From Mycolicibacterium frederiksbergense (GTDB taxonomy: Bacteria; Actinomycetota; Actinomycetes; Mycobacteriales; Mycobacteriaceae), in assembly GCF_012223425.1 (NCBI RefSeq), contig NZ_CP038799.1, positions 2,232,001 through 2,296,000 of the forward strand: a stretch of DNA of 64,000 nucleotides, read 5' to 3'. Positions 55,170-64,000 of the stretch are shown piece after piece. The notes below the pieces were generated by a model. That model had not been told where the DNA came from. It saw only the letters and a program-made list of their open reading frames with translations, and did not search any database. Each line of letters starts with the position of its first letter. Positions within the stretch are counted from its first letter, which is position 1. Made by a program: the position numbers and the translations under genes.

Positions 55170-56451
55170 CCGAAAGATCGTCGGCGGCCTGGCCGGCGCA
55201 GCGATGCTGGTCGCCTGCTCGACCGGCACACCGGCCGGGCCGCCCTCCGCCGGCAGCCCGAGCAGCGCACCGCCGGGCACTTCAAGCGCACCGACCGCAG
55301 CAGGACTGACCGAAGTGACGGTCGCCGTGCCCGACGGTATGGGCGAGGCCCCGTTCGACGAGCCCCGCCGAGCGCTGGTCCCGGCGGGCTGGTCGTTGGA
55401 GGTATGGGCCAGGACATCCAAGCCGCGGCTGGCCGTGTGGGCACCCGACGGAGCGATGCTGGTCTCGGTTCCCAGTGCAGGACAGGTTCTTTCGATGCGA
55501 GCGGGGCGGTCCGAGGTCCTCCTGGACGGTCTCAACCAGCCGCATGGGCTCACCTTCACCGGCGATTCCCTCTACATCGCCGAGAGCGACCGCGTCGACG
55601 TGTACGCCTACCGCGACGGCGCCGCCACCGACCGCCGCACCGTGGCCGACGGCCTGCCCGATGCCCGCAGCCCCGAGTTACGGGGCGCCTACTCGCACGC
55701 CCTGAAGAGTGTCGCCGTCGGCCCCGACGGCGACGTGTACTTCTCCATCGGGTCCACCGGCAACATTTCCGAGGAAGACCGCACGGCGACCCCGCCGCGC
55801 GCGACCATCATGCGTGTGCCCGCCGGCGGCGGTCAGATGGAGCCATTCGCGACCGGGGTCCGCAACGGCACCGGCCTGGCCATCGCACCCGACGGTGCGG
55901 TGTGGACGGCGGTGAACAATCGCGACAATGTGGCGGACCCGAGCACGGGTGCGGTCGATCCCGCCTACGTCGACGACCACCCGCCCGAATCGGTCGCCCG
56001 GCTGACGCCCGGCCGCGAGCTCGGCTGGCCCTACTGCAATCCCGACGGCGGCCCGGCCGATCTCGAACTGATCCGCGACGTCCAGACCAATCCCGATGGC
56101 CAGGCGATGGACTGCGCCGCGCTGCCCGTCGTGGAACAGAGCCTCGGGGCCCATTCGGCGCCACTGGGGATGAGCTTCACCGACGGCCGCCTTCCGGCGC
56201 CGTACACCAGTGGCGCTCTGATAGGCGTGCACGGATCCTGGAACCGCCAGAACCCGCAGGAGCCCGAGGTGTCGTTCTTCTCGTGGCGGGACGGCGTCCT
56301 CGGCGATCAGCAGACCCTGGTCGGCGGTTTCCAGGCACCCGACGGAAGTCGATGGGGCAGACCGGTTGCCGCCGTGACCGGCCCCGACGGCGCGGTGTAC
56401 GTCACCGACGATTACGCCGACGCGGTGTACCGGCTTGCGCCGCCGGGCTGA
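55150..56451 (+). CDS. Lipoprotein with PQQ-type sugar/sorbosone dehydrogenase beta-propeller
   Basis: 433 residues. Lipobox LVACS near residue 22 indicates a lipid-anchored external protein; a Ser/Pro/Ala-rich linker follows. The beta-propeller is recognisable from LNQPHGLTFTGDSLYIAESDRV, FATGVRNGTGLAIAPDG, GRELGWPYCNPDG and the YVTDDYADAVYRL ending, all typical of glucose/sorbosone dehydrogenases (PF07995). Activity would need PQQ from elsewhere; no PQQ genes are in this window, so it may be inactive or bind another cofactor. Start overlaps the pirin gene end by 20 bases. Confidence 0.82.
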   Translation: MPVWADSRKIVGGLAGAAMLVACSTGTPAGPPSAGSPSSAPPGTSSAPTAAGLTEVTVAVPDGMGEAPFDEPRRALVPAGWSLEVWARTSKPRLAVWAPDGAMLVSVPSAGQVLSMRAGRSEVLLDGLNQPHGLTFTGDSLYIAESDRVDVYAYRDGAATDRRTVADGLPDARSPELRGAYSHALKSVAVGPDGDVYFSIGSTGNISEEDRTATPPRATIMRVPAGGGQMEPFATGVRNGTGLAIAPDGAVWTAVNNRDNVADPSTGAVDPAYVDDHPPESVARLTPGRELGWPYCNPDGGPADLELIRDVQTNPDGQAMDCAALPVVEQSLGAHSAPLGMSFTDGRLPAPYTSGALIGVHGSWNRQNPQEPEVSFFSWRDGVLGDQQTLVGGFQAPDGSRWGRPVAAVTGPDGAVYVTDDYADAVYRLAPPG

Positions 56452-56453
56452 GG

Positions 56454-56732
56454 CTAGCGGACCGTGGTGTCCTTGCGACCCGTGACGCCGACGTAAATGG
56501 CGATCAGCACGATGGCAACCACGATCCCGACCAGGAACGGGATGATGGCCCAGCCACCATTGGCGTTTCCGTACCCGAGTTGGTATGTCAGCCAACTGCC
56601 GGCCACCGAGCCGAGGACACCCAACAGAATGGTCATGATGACGCCGATGCTCTGTTTGCCCGGCATGATCAATCGCGCCAACGCGCCGACGATCAGGCCG
56701 ACGAACAGGGCGCTGATGATGGTTCCGATCAT
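56454..56732 (-). CDS. GlsB/YeaQ/YmgE-family stress-response membrane protein
   Basis: 92 residues with three membrane helices. IISALFVGLIVGALARLIMPGKQSIGVIMTILLG is the transglycosylase-associated (GlsB) signature, with the conserved PG turn. Widespread small membrane proteins induced by stress; mechanism unclear. It converges on the sugar-dehydrogenase gene with a two-base gap. Confidence 0.85.
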   Translation of the reverse strand: MIGTIISALFVGLIVGALARLIMPGKQSIGVIMTILLGVLGSVAGSWLTYQLGYGNANGGWAIIPFLVGIVVAIVLIAIYVGVTGRKDTTVR

Positions 56733-56896
56733 TGCTGCTCCCTACATAGCCGAGTGGTTTCGTCCGGTTACCCAGTTCCGCTGAGCTTCAAGCGATAACC
56801 CGATGCCCAACCGTGACGGTGTCGTGACGCAAGTGGACAGTGTTACTGGTGTGATTAGTGCGAGTCGTCTGTCCACACCAGTCCGAAGGGGGCGCC

Positions 56897-57979
56897 GTGT
56901 CCATCGTGGCCGCCCGTGTCCGGCGCCTCGCCGCCGGTATCGCGACGCTGACGGTCACCGCGGCGCTGGCGACGACAACGGGCGCACCGACCGCGGCCGC
57001 CGCCGATGGCCGGACATTGCTGGCGACCGCCATCGCCAACACCCGCGGCTCCTACCTGGTGTACAACTTCGGTGGCGGGAACCCGACACCGATGCTCAAC
57101 GCCGCAGGCAATTGGTACGAGGGCGGCGGCGGCGGTCACCTGATGATCATCAAATCCGCTTCCCAGCGGCTTGCACCGCGACTACTGGTCGACAACCACA
57201 ACGGTTATCAGGCCCGGTGCGAACGCACCCCGGGCGCCCGCACCGGGGACGGACTGGTGCAGGCCTCGGAGATCTACACCCCGATTGCCGCGTGGCAGGC
57301 GCTGGGGCAGCCCACCATTGCCATCAACGCCAACTTCTTCGACATCCGCGGCCAGCAGCGCGGATCCTGGAAGACCACCGGCTGCAGCTCACCGCTGGGC
57401 GCCTACGTCGACAACACCCGCGGGCTCGGCCGGGTGAACGTGCCACTCACCGGGACCGTCGCCTACGCCGGTAAACAGGGCCTGTCCGGGGGCGACGAGG
57501 TCTGGACCCCGCTGTCCACCATGATCCTGCCGGTCGCGGGGGCACCGTTCGTGGTGACACCGCGCTCGGGCGACGACTTCGACGCGGCCGGCCCGGTGAT
57601 CGCCGATCTGATGAACAAGGGCACCCGTTTCGTCGCGGTCAGCGGTCTCGGGTTACTCGCCCCGGGCGACACCGGGCAGATGAACGATCCGGGCCCTTCG
57701 GCGGCGCGCACCGCGTTGGCCTATGCCCGCGACCGTGACGAGATGTACGTGTTCCAGGGCGGCAGCTACACACCCGATCAGATACAGGACCTGTTCCGCG
57801 GCTTGGGAAGTGACACCGCGCTGCTGCTCGACGGCGGCGGATCGTCGGCCATCGTGCTGCGTCGTGACACCGGCGGCATGTGGGCGGGCGCGGGGGTCCC
57901 CAAGGGGTCGTGCGACACCTTGCAGGTGCTCTGCGATTCGCGGGAACGCGCGCTACCCAGCTGGTTGGCCTTCAACTAG
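56897..57979 (+). CDS. Secreted phosphodiester glycosidase (NAGPA, DUF2233) family protein
   Basis: 360 residues from GTG at 56897, with AAGGGGG upstream as ribosome site. Signal peptide to about residue 36 (TGAPTAAAADG). The NAGPA fold is marked by AINANFFDIRG and the C-terminal ALLLDGGGSSAIVLRR. Relatives include the enzyme that uncovers N-acetylglucosamine phosphodiesters; in bacteria they act on cell-envelope glycans. Four cysteines (ARCERTP, TGCSSP, GSCDTL and VLCDS) could make two disulfides. Nothing else in the gene neighbourhood points to a substrate. Confidence 0.83.
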   Translation: MSIVAARVRRLAAGIATLTVTAALATTTGAPTAAAADGRTLLATAIANTRGSYLVYNFGGGNPTPMLNAAGNWYEGGGGGHLMIIKSASQRLAPRLLVDNHNGYQARCERTPGARTGDGLVQASEIYTPIAAWQALGQPTIAINANFFDIRGQQRGSWKTTGCSSPLGAYVDNTRGLGRVNVPLTGTVAYAGKQGLSGGDEVWTPLSTMILPVAGAPFVVTPRSGDDFDAAGPVIADLMNKGTRFVAVSGLGLLAPGDTGQMNDPGPSAARTALAYARDRDEMYVFQGGSYTPDQIQDLFRGLGSDTALLLDGGGSSAIVLRRDTGGMWAGAGVPKGSCDTLQVLCDSRERALPSWLAFN

Positions 57980-58375
57980 GGCACTCGAACGGTTCCACTC
58001 GGTGCGACCGGTGTTGTGCTGGAACTGCTTCGGGTCCGATTCGAACAGACCGACCGAAATTCGGTCAGGTGCCGCGGCATGACACTTGCGTGGGATGCCT
58101 GTGGTGTATCAGCACCTCGGCGACAGTTCTGCATCAGCACATGGGTGAGGCCGGCCGATCAAGGTTGGGTCATGTCCTCAAAACTCCTTCTTGCGCGGGG
58201 CCCCTATTCGGCGTACGATCGAACACAAGTTCGAATGCGATGTTGCTCCCATCATCACCCGGTGAGCACAGACCGCGACTCCGGTCGCCGAAAGGTTCGA
58301 TGGTCCCACGGGACTGTGCGAACCGTTGTGACTGATCGTGCCCTTGGGGCACCTTCTGTGAAAGCCGGTATCCAC
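57980..58375. other. Intergenic region upstream of the second 13E12 gene
   Basis: 396 bases. GACCGAA-A-TTCGGTC (58052-58066) is a perfect 7+7 palindrome that may end the NAGPA-type transcript. A promoter with a LexA box occupies 58191-58234. No other coding signal was accepted: in-frame codons upstream of 58376 encode an unlikely Arg/His/Ser-rich stretch. Confidence 0.5.
58191..58234 (+). promoter_or_regulatory. Promoter with LexA (SOS) box
   Basis: TTGCGC (58191-58196), 17 bases, TACGAT (58214-58219). TCGAAC-ACAA-GTTCGA (58219-58234) is a perfect copy of the mycobacterial LexA consensus TCGAAC-N4-GTTCGA, starting at the last base of the -10. SOS control of the 13E12 gene downstream is expected, as for several M. 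tuberculosis 13E12 genes. Confidence 0.8.
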
Positions 58376-59686
58376 ATGGACGCCACCCATCTCGACACCT
58401 TCATTGACGCGCTCATCGATGACCTCACCCCGGCACTCCCACCGGATGACGACGGTGATCGCCGGCTGTGTCATCTCCTGGACTGCCCGCGCCGGATCGT
58501 CGATGACAAGCCCCTACTCGCGGTGTTGGCAGCCGCGGTCACCGCCCGCAACCTGCTGGATCATGTTGTCGCCCAGGCGGTCGCGGCCGCTGAGCGGGCC
58601 GGGATCCCGGCCCGCAAACACCTGAGCTCCGGGGCCGATCTGCTCACCGCCCTGGGTATGGCGCCGGGCGCGGCGTACCGGGCCGCCCGGGTGGGGCGCG
58701 CAGCGCACACCCTGACTGCGCTGACCCAGCAGCAGCGTCTCGGTGGGATCGACATCCAATTCGCCGACGCCATCGGACGCGGCGTCACCCACATCAACAG
58801 CCGGGTCCCCCTGTCCGAGGAGGATCGGGCGGGCGTCGTGACGACGCTGATGATCCAGACCACCCCCTCCGGGGTGGCCAAGAAGGCCCGCGAGATCGCC
58901 ATCGCGCAGGCCGCCACATCGCTGCAGGACGAGGGCATGGTGCCGGTCGCGGAAAACGCCGACCTCAACGACATGACCGTGGTGCAGACCGAGGACGGCC
59001 GGGTCGCGGCAAGCTTGGATCTCGACGCGCTCACGGCGGAGGAACTGTTGGCCGCACTGGACCCGTTGTGCCGGCCGATACCGCTGCCGGACGGATCCCC
59101 GGACCCACGCCCGGTGGGGCGGCGCCGCGCGGATGCGTTCGGACAGATCATGCGGACCTATCTGTCGAGCTCGCAGCGCCCGATGAGCGGTGGTGTGCTC
59201 CCGCACGTCACCCTGGTCCGGCCCGCCGCAACAGGGTTCGTCGACACCCTCGGATTCACCGGCCTCATCACCGCAGGCACCGCGGACCTCATCACCTGCG
59301 ACAGCACCCTCACGACGGTGACTGTCGATGGCGCGGGTGCACCCCTGGACGTCGGACGCAGTGAAAGGTTGTTTACGCCCTTGATCCGTAAAGGGTTGGC
59401 GGTGCGCGATGGTGGGTGCGCGCACCCCGGCTGCGGACGACCCGTCTCCTGGTGCGATGCCCACCACATCCAACCCTGGGCCAGCGGCGGCACCACCAGC
59501 ATCGACAACGGTGTGCTGCTGTGCCGACTGCACCACACCGCGATCCATCACGGTGGCTGGCAGGTCTACCTCGGCGCCGACCGCTACCCCTGGTTCATCC
59601 CACCGCATGACCCGGCCGGGCCCGAACCGGCACACCTGCGATCGCATGCCCGACGCACCATGACCGACCTGCCTACCGCCGCATAA
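58376..59686 (+). CDS. 13E12-repeat-type protein with DUF222 and HNH nuclease domains, SOS-controlled
   Basis: 436 residues from ATG at 58376 (GTG at 58358 possible). The DUF222 part includes LLAVLAAAVTARNLLDHVVAQAV and GLAVRDGG before the nuclease. HNH: GCAHPGCGRPVSWCDAHHIQPWASGG with LLCRLHHTAIHH, so zinc-binding and catalytic residues are complete. It belongs to a different branch from the copy at 36106: it lacks the Pro-Glu-Lys spacer and differs throughout the N-terminal half. A LexA box 142 bases upstream suggests induction on DNA damage. A 14-base stem-loop follows the stop. Confidence 0.87.
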   Translation: MDATHLDTFIDALIDDLTPALPPDDDGDRRLCHLLDCPRRIVDDKPLLAVLAAAVTARNLLDHVVAQAVAAAERAGIPARKHLSSGADLLTALGMAPGAAYRAARVGRAAHTLTALTQQQRLGGIDIQFADAIGRGVTHINSRVPLSEEDRAGVVTTLMIQTTPSGVAKKAREIAIAQAATSLQDEGMVPVAENADLNDMTVVQTEDGRVAASLDLDALTAEELLAALDPLCRPIPLPDGSPDPRPVGRRRADAFGQIMRTYLSSSQRPMSGGVLPHVTLVRPAATGFVDTLGFTGLITAGTADLITCDSTLTTVTVDGAGAPLDVGRSERLFTPLIRKGLAVRDGGCAHPGCGRPVSWCDAHHIQPWASGGTTSIDNGVLLCRLHHTAIHHGGWQVYLGADRYPWFIPPHDPAGPEPAHLRSHARRTMTDLPTAA

Positions 59687-59735
59687 CCAAAACCGCACGG
59701 CACCTTGACAACTCCACAGAGAAACCGCCCGCATA

Positions 59736-59770
59736 GCGGGTCCGGCGGCAGAACCCGCCGCCGGACCCGC
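59736..59770 (+). terminator. Terminator of the second 13E12 gene
   Basis: GCGGGTCCGGCGGC (59736-59749) and GCCGCCGGACCCGC (59757-59770), a perfect 14-base stem with a 7-base loop, 50 bases after the stop codon. Confidence 0.75.
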
Positions 59771-59960
59771 CACCACGAACCACACTGGGGATCCCCGTCA
59801 GAAACGGACCCTCAGAATCGGTCAAGCGGATCGCAGGACGCACACGTCCATCGCTCAAAGCGGGCACCGCCCGATACAACGAAGGATGCGTATGTCCTTC
59901 CGCGCCACGGGATTCTTGGGGCGCGGACCGACGATGACCGGTGCCCTAGCGAAGGGGCGA

Positions 59961-62379
59961 CTAGGCGGCCGCTTTATCCGCCTTCTTCGTCTCGGACTTC
60001 TTCGTCTCGGACTTCTTGGTTTCCGACTTCTTGGTCTCCGAGGTCTCGGACTTCTTCGCGTCAGTCTCGGTATCCCCGGCGCTCGATGTGGTTGCCGCCG
60101 GCTTCTTCTTCTTGGGCGTGAGCGCATTGGTGATGTCACGAACCACGTTCTGCAGCGGGTTCTTCTTGACCGTCGGCTTCTTCACCGCCGGAGCCTCGGC
60201 CTCAGCGTCGGGGTTGGCCTCAGTGCCGGGAACGGCCTCAGCTTCCGGTTCGGGTTCAGCTTCGGGTTCGGGTTCGGGTTCGGTCGGCGTTTCGGCGGGA
60301 GTCTCTGTCTCCGAGGGAGTTTCGGCCTCGGCGGGTGTTTCTTCGGCTTCCGCATCGTCGGGCGCCGCGTGCTTCGGCGCCAGCCCGGAGTCCTCGGGGA
60401 TGGCGGCGCTCGGGTTGGCAGCGTGTTTTCCGCTCGGGACGTCTCCGTCGGGATCCACCGAGAGGGTGACGAGCTTGGCATCGGGGTCGGGAAGATCGCC
60501 TGCCGCGGCGGCCAGTGTGCGCGCCGCATTCGGGGATTGGCGACCCGCCTGCCCGGTGAGACCGGCGACCAGGTTGTCGAGGCCGTCCTGCAACCCGGCG
60601 GTGAGGCCGCCCAGATTCAGTCCCTTGGTCAGGGTCTGGATCAGCTTGCCCAGGTTCTCCAGGACGTTGGGCGGCGCCGCAGTCGGGTTGCCGCTGATGA
60701 ACTCCTTGTGGAATCCGTTCGCCAGTGAGGTCAGTACATCGTTGATGGCCCGGCCCCAGTTCACATCCGGGAAGGACATGAACGGTGTCGCGGTGTCCGG
60801 GTCGTCCAGCGTGCGGGTGTAGGTGCCGTCCGGGTTGCGCACCACGTCGGTATAGCCCAGGTTGACCAGACTTGTCATGGCCGGGGCGAGCGCGTTGGCC
60901 AACCGGATCGGCAAAGTTCCCAGCGTCCCGAAGCTCACCATGTTCAGCAGATCGCCGGCCAGGTAGAGCGGCTCGAGCAGCGGCAGCGTGCTGGTCGCCA
61001 ACGTCAGGTAAATGTTGATGTTCAACGGATTGCCGAGATCCAGTGCATCGCTGACGGTCTCGCCGACCTCGTCGAGGATCTGGTCCAGCGCGCTGTCCAA
61101 CTCGACACCGCGCAGAATGTAAGACGCTCCGATGGTGCCGGCCAGCAGGTTGTTGAACAGCGTGAACGGATTCGGCCACGCCGCGAAGTCCGAGTAGGGC
61201 TGGTACTGGACGGTGGCGTCGACCTTGATCGGGACGAGGTTCGCCGCGCCGAGTTCGATTCCGGTGCCCAGTATCGGGATCCCGGTCCCGGCGTTGCTGG
61301 CCTGCACATCGGGGGTGATCAGGTCGATGCCCAGCAGTTCGAACAGTGGGTAGAACCGGGCGAGCATGCCGCCGTTGGCGCGACCGACGTTGTTCGCCAG
61401 GATCATCGGCAGCAGGGTGAGGCTGCCCAGCGGGCCACCGCCATTGGCTCCGAGCCGGGGCTGGTTGCCCAGGTCGGCAAGCGCCTGCTCATACGCCGAA
61501 CCGGCCGCCATCGCGCCGAATCCGTAGCCGATCACGATCGGGATCCGGACATCGATGACGTTGAGGTCCGGCAGATTGATGTCTTCGACGCCCTGTAGCA
61601 CCGCGGAGATCAGCGGGCCGAGCAGCGGGATGTTCCCGACGGCATTGCCCGCGAGGTCGAGCACCGCGTCCAGCAGGTTCTCGACGCCGACCTCCAGGTA
61701 CGGCGTCTGATTGATGGCGTCGGCCACGGCGTTGGCGGTGCCGGGGGTCCAGCCGAGGTCGAGCCCGGCCAGCATCTTCAGCAGCAGGAATGGCTCACCC
61801 GGGTGATGATGTTGACCCGGGGATGTTCAGCCCCGCCAGGTTCAGTGGGTCCGACAGGTCCAGCCCAACCAGGCCCAGCACTGCGGACAAGGTGATGTTG
61901 CCCTGTGCGTCCGTGATGTTGAGCAGGTCAAGGATATTGATCAGCAGCGGGGTCACGAGACCGCCCAGGATCGGCGTCAGCACCGAGCCCAGATCGATCG
62001 GGATCGCACCCAGGATGTCGTCAAGGAACGCCGTCGGGATCTGGCCCAGCAGATTCTCGATGTTCAGACCGAAACCACCGGCCAGGTTGACGCCGGCCAG
62101 CGCCCGCTCGTAAGCGGCGATGAACTCCTGGAAGGTGTTGTAGGCGGCCTGTCCCGAGCCGCCGGTAACGTCGGAGAGGCTGCCGGGCGGACCGAACGGG
62201 CTGACCGCTGCGCTCAGGTCCACTTGCTGCTCAACCACCCGGAGGTAATGCTCCTCAGGGCGTGGCGGCGGAGTCGGTGCGGCCGCACCGACCGTCAGTG
62301 CCGTCGCCGTCGCCGCAGCCGCCGTGACCACCGCGACCCGCCTGGTCCGCTCAGCCACATTCCGGTGTTTTCCAGCCAT
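59961..62379 (-). pseudogene. Large exported protein, paralogue of 44795-47527, disrupted near 61795-61825
   Basis: ATG at 62379 begins AGKHRNVAERTRR and a signal segment. The first frame runs to a TGA at 61797-61795. The rest (Leu-rich middle, RIPIVIGYGFGAMAAGSAY, NNVGRANGGMLARF) is open in another frame from upstream of 61775 to the stop at 59961. Restoring one base in each of two short runs, CCCCGGG near 61820 and CCCGGG near 61800, rejoins the frames. It gives VNIITPGEPFLLLKMLAGLDLGW, which aligns without gaps to the paralogue. The length, 2419 bases, needs exactly two more to be a multiple of three, giving 806 residues. The C-terminus is Glu/Pro-rich and then repeats KKSET. Sequencing error or a true pseudogene cannot be told apart here. 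Confidence 0.7.
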
Positions 62380-62482
62380 CAACCCCGCGCCTCCCCCGCT
62401 GCCCCATGCAGTTCTCAGCGAAAACTTAACATTCAAGATCGCGGGGCTGGGGCGTTTGGCCGGGAATGATCGAAGCCGTCGA

Positions 62483-63313
62483 TCAGGGCTGGCGCATGAC
62501 CGTCCGCAAGACCCGGTCCCGTACGCGCGCTGGCAAATTCATCATCAGCGCCAGCTGAAGGCGGGGTCCGACACCGACAATGTAGCGGGCCCGGGGGCGC
62601 TTGGCGGTCAGCGCCGCCCGCACCACCTCGGATACCTTTTCCGGTGCCACAGCCATTCTTTGCGAAATCGGCACCGACTTGCGCATTCCTGCGATATGCC
62701 GCCCGTACAGCTCACGCTCGGCGGGTGTCAGCGCGGCCTCGACATCATCGACCATGGTCCCCGCGGTCCGCCACATATCGGTGTCAGTTTGTGCGGGTTC
62801 GATCAGAACCACCGGAATCCGCCACGGGCTCAGCTCCATTCGGAGGGCATCGGCGGCGGCCTCCAACGCGAACTTCGATGCCGCGTACGCCCCGATCAAC
62901 GGAGTGGACAGCCGGCCGTTCACGCTCGAGACGAACAGCACCCTGCCGTGGCAGGCCCGCAAGCGGGGCAACACGGCCCGGGTCACCGCGAGCTGACCGA
63001 CGACATTCACATCCAGCTGCATGCGCCACTGTTCGCTGGTCAGGGTTTCCATCGGTCCGGCCATCACGACGCCCGCGTTGTTCACCACCGCGTCCAGTCG
63101 CGCGGGGAGCGCACTGTCGAGTGCGGCGATCTGCCCGTCATCGGTGACGTCGAGAATGATCGCCGAAATACGCTGGGGATCAACGGCCGTCAGCGCCGCA
63201 CCATCGGCCTCGCTGCGTACGCCCGCGATGACATCCCAACCGTGGGCGGCCAGCTGTTCGGCGATGGTGCGGCCGATACCCCGGCCCGCGCCGGTGACCA
63301 GGACTGCAGGCAT
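62483..63313 (-). CDS. SDR-family oxidoreductase
   Basis: 276 residues. TGAGRGIGRT, NNAGVVMAG, the Ser in FVSSVNG and YAASKFALEAAADALRMEL complete a classical SDR active site; the last stretch is typical of the retinol-dehydrogenase-like group that acts on lipophilic alcohols. The C-terminal part (RYIVGVGPRLQLALMMNLPARVRDRVL) is a hydrophobic, membrane-associating tail. Substrate unknown. It follows the DUF1275 gene by nine bases on the same strand, so the two may be cotranscribed. Confidence 0.85.
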   Translation of the reverse strand: MPAVLVTGAGRGIGRTIAEQLAAHGWDVIAGVRSEADGAALTAVDPQRISAIILDVTDDGQIAALDSALPARLDAVVNNAGVVMAGPMETLTSEQWRMQLDVNVVGQLAVTRAVLPRLRACHGRVLFVSSVNGRLSTPLIGAYAASKFALEAAADALRMELSPWRIPVVLIEPAQTDTDMWRTAGTMVDDVEAALTPAERELYGRHIAGMRKSVPISQRMAVAPEKVSEVVRAALTAKRPRARYIVGVGPRLQLALMMNLPARVRDRVLRTVMRQP

Positions 63314-63322
63314 GCGGTCAGA

Positions 63323-63991
63323 CTATCCGGTATCGGGCGCCGGCGGCCCGAACGCGAAAATCATGGCCGCTGCCATGACGACCGCGGCGGCCAGACCGAT
63401 CACCGGGGCCACCACGTGCAGTGTCAGCGTGGCTCCGAGTACTGCTCCCGCGCACATCGTCAGGACCACGGTGTAGCGCAACTTCTCGCGATGCCCGGTG
63501 CCGCCGGCCAGCCTGCTGTCGAAGCCGATGCCGACGATGGTCTGGGTCAGCACCGTCGTGCTGAGTTCCTGGATACCGAACTGCCGCGCGGAGGCGTTCT
63601 GGATGCCGAACGCCACTGCGAGTCCGGCAATCAGGATGAGTTTGGTGTCATCGTGGTAGCGCAACACACCGCTGCCGGCCAGCACCGCAAGCACGATCAG
63701 CAGCGCGACCTCCACCGACAGCGCCACCGTCAGCCAGCGGCGCCCTGAGGAACCGAGGTGGCGGACCAGTCGCCCGCCGATCACCGCACCGGTGACGAAG
63801 CTGAGGAAGGCCACCACCGCGGCCCACAGGTCCACGCCCGAATGGGGGACGAACCAGAACCCCAGGAAGATCACGTTGCCGGTCATATTGGCCACGAACA
63901 CGTGACCGAGGACCAGCACGCTCACCGCATCGACCAGACCGGTGGCAAAAGTGAGCAACAGCAGCGCCGTGACGGTCAGCCGATGCGACAC
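63323..63991 (-). CDS. DUF1275 (YoaK-type) membrane protein
   Basis: 222 residues from GTG at 63991; the gene could begin further upstream, outside the window. Six or so membrane helices. LTFATGLVDAVSVLVLGHVFVANMTGNVIFLG is the diagnostic N-terminal stretch of the family, and AFGIQNASARQFGIQELSTTVLTQTIVG the central one. No function is established. First gene of a possible two-gene unit with the SDR downstream. Confidence 0.83.
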   Translation of the reverse strand: MSHRLTVTALLLLTFATGLVDAVSVLVLGHVFVANMTGNVIFLGFWFVPHSGVDLWAAVVAFLSFVTGAVIGGRLVRHLGSSGRRWLTVALSVEVALLIVLAVLAGSGVLRYHDDTKLILIAGLAVAFGIQNASARQFGIQELSTTVLTQTIVGIGFDSRLAGGTGHREKLRYTVVLTMCAGAVLGATLTLHVVAPVIGLAAAVVMAAAMIFAFGPPAPDTG

Positions 63992-64000
63992 AGGCGATTT

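Overview
The window is a high-G+C stretch of a rapidly growing mycobacterium (Mycolicibacterium type). The evidence is gene content and order. From recall, and read in inverted orientation, it follows the M. tuberculosis block sigG (Rv0182c) to Rv0216: sigG, monoacylglycerol lipase, Rv0184-Rv0185-Rv0187, ilvD, ricR, an L,D-transpeptidase, zmp1, omamA-omamB, Rv0201c, mmpL11, an Rv0203-like hemophore, Rv0204c, mmpL3, Rv0207c, trmB, Rv0209-Rv0210, pckA, fadD4 and Rv0216. No tRNA, rRNA, CRISPR array, transposase or prophage was seen.

Layout. 1-10.2 kb holds the end of a CoA-transferase-like gene, an Rv0216-type hydratase, an ArsR/MFS pair with a large palindrome, a divergent MmyB-like regulator/SDR pair with a perfect inverted repeat, fadD4 with a crotonase, and a secreted peptidase. 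10.2-31.8 kb is the cell-envelope core: pckA, two GTPase-fold proteins with defective P-loops, trmB/NYN, mmpL3, a flippase-like membrane protein with an M23 lipoprotein, a PrrBA-like two-component system, hemophore/mmpL11, omamAB and zmp1. 31.8-44.8 kb holds an L,D-transpeptidase, a copper-responsive DUF305-ricR operon, ilvD, a 13E12-type HNH protein, the DUF2786/TIGR04338/methyltransferase operon, a lipase with a pseudo-hydrolase lipoprotein, sigG and an NDMA-dependent alcohol dehydrogenase. 44.8-64 kb is more accessory: two paralogous large exported proteins of unknown function (one frame-disrupted), SDRs, a TetR-controlled mmpS/mmpL operon, MarR/pirin, a sugar-dehydrogenase lipoprotein, a phosphodiester glycosidase, and an SOS-box-preceded 13E12 HNH protein.

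Regulation can be read unusually well here. Several promoters have a TAnnnT-like -10 element six or seven bases before the start codon, which predicts leaderless mRNAs and fixes the starts: fadD4, the MFS gene, the MmyB-like regulator, the Rv0204c-like gene, prrA-like, omamA, DUF305, the first 13E12 gene, DUF2786, the lipase and sigG. Four sites match known mycobacterial motifs: a RecA-independent DNA-damage promoter at sigG, a LexA box at the second 13E12 gene, a CsoR/RicR copper box at DUF305-ricR, and a KstR box at the alcohol dehydrogenase. Many genes are translationally coupled through ATGA or GTGA overlaps. Operons therefore appear to be mmpS-mmpL-DUF732-DUF5078, lipase-lipoprotein, DUF2786-TIGR04338-methyltransferase, DUF305-ricR, omamA-omamB, Rv0209-Rv0210-like, and trmB-NYN.

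All names come from reading the translated sequence against remembered families. No database search was possible, and M. tuberculosis locus tags are used as family labels only.
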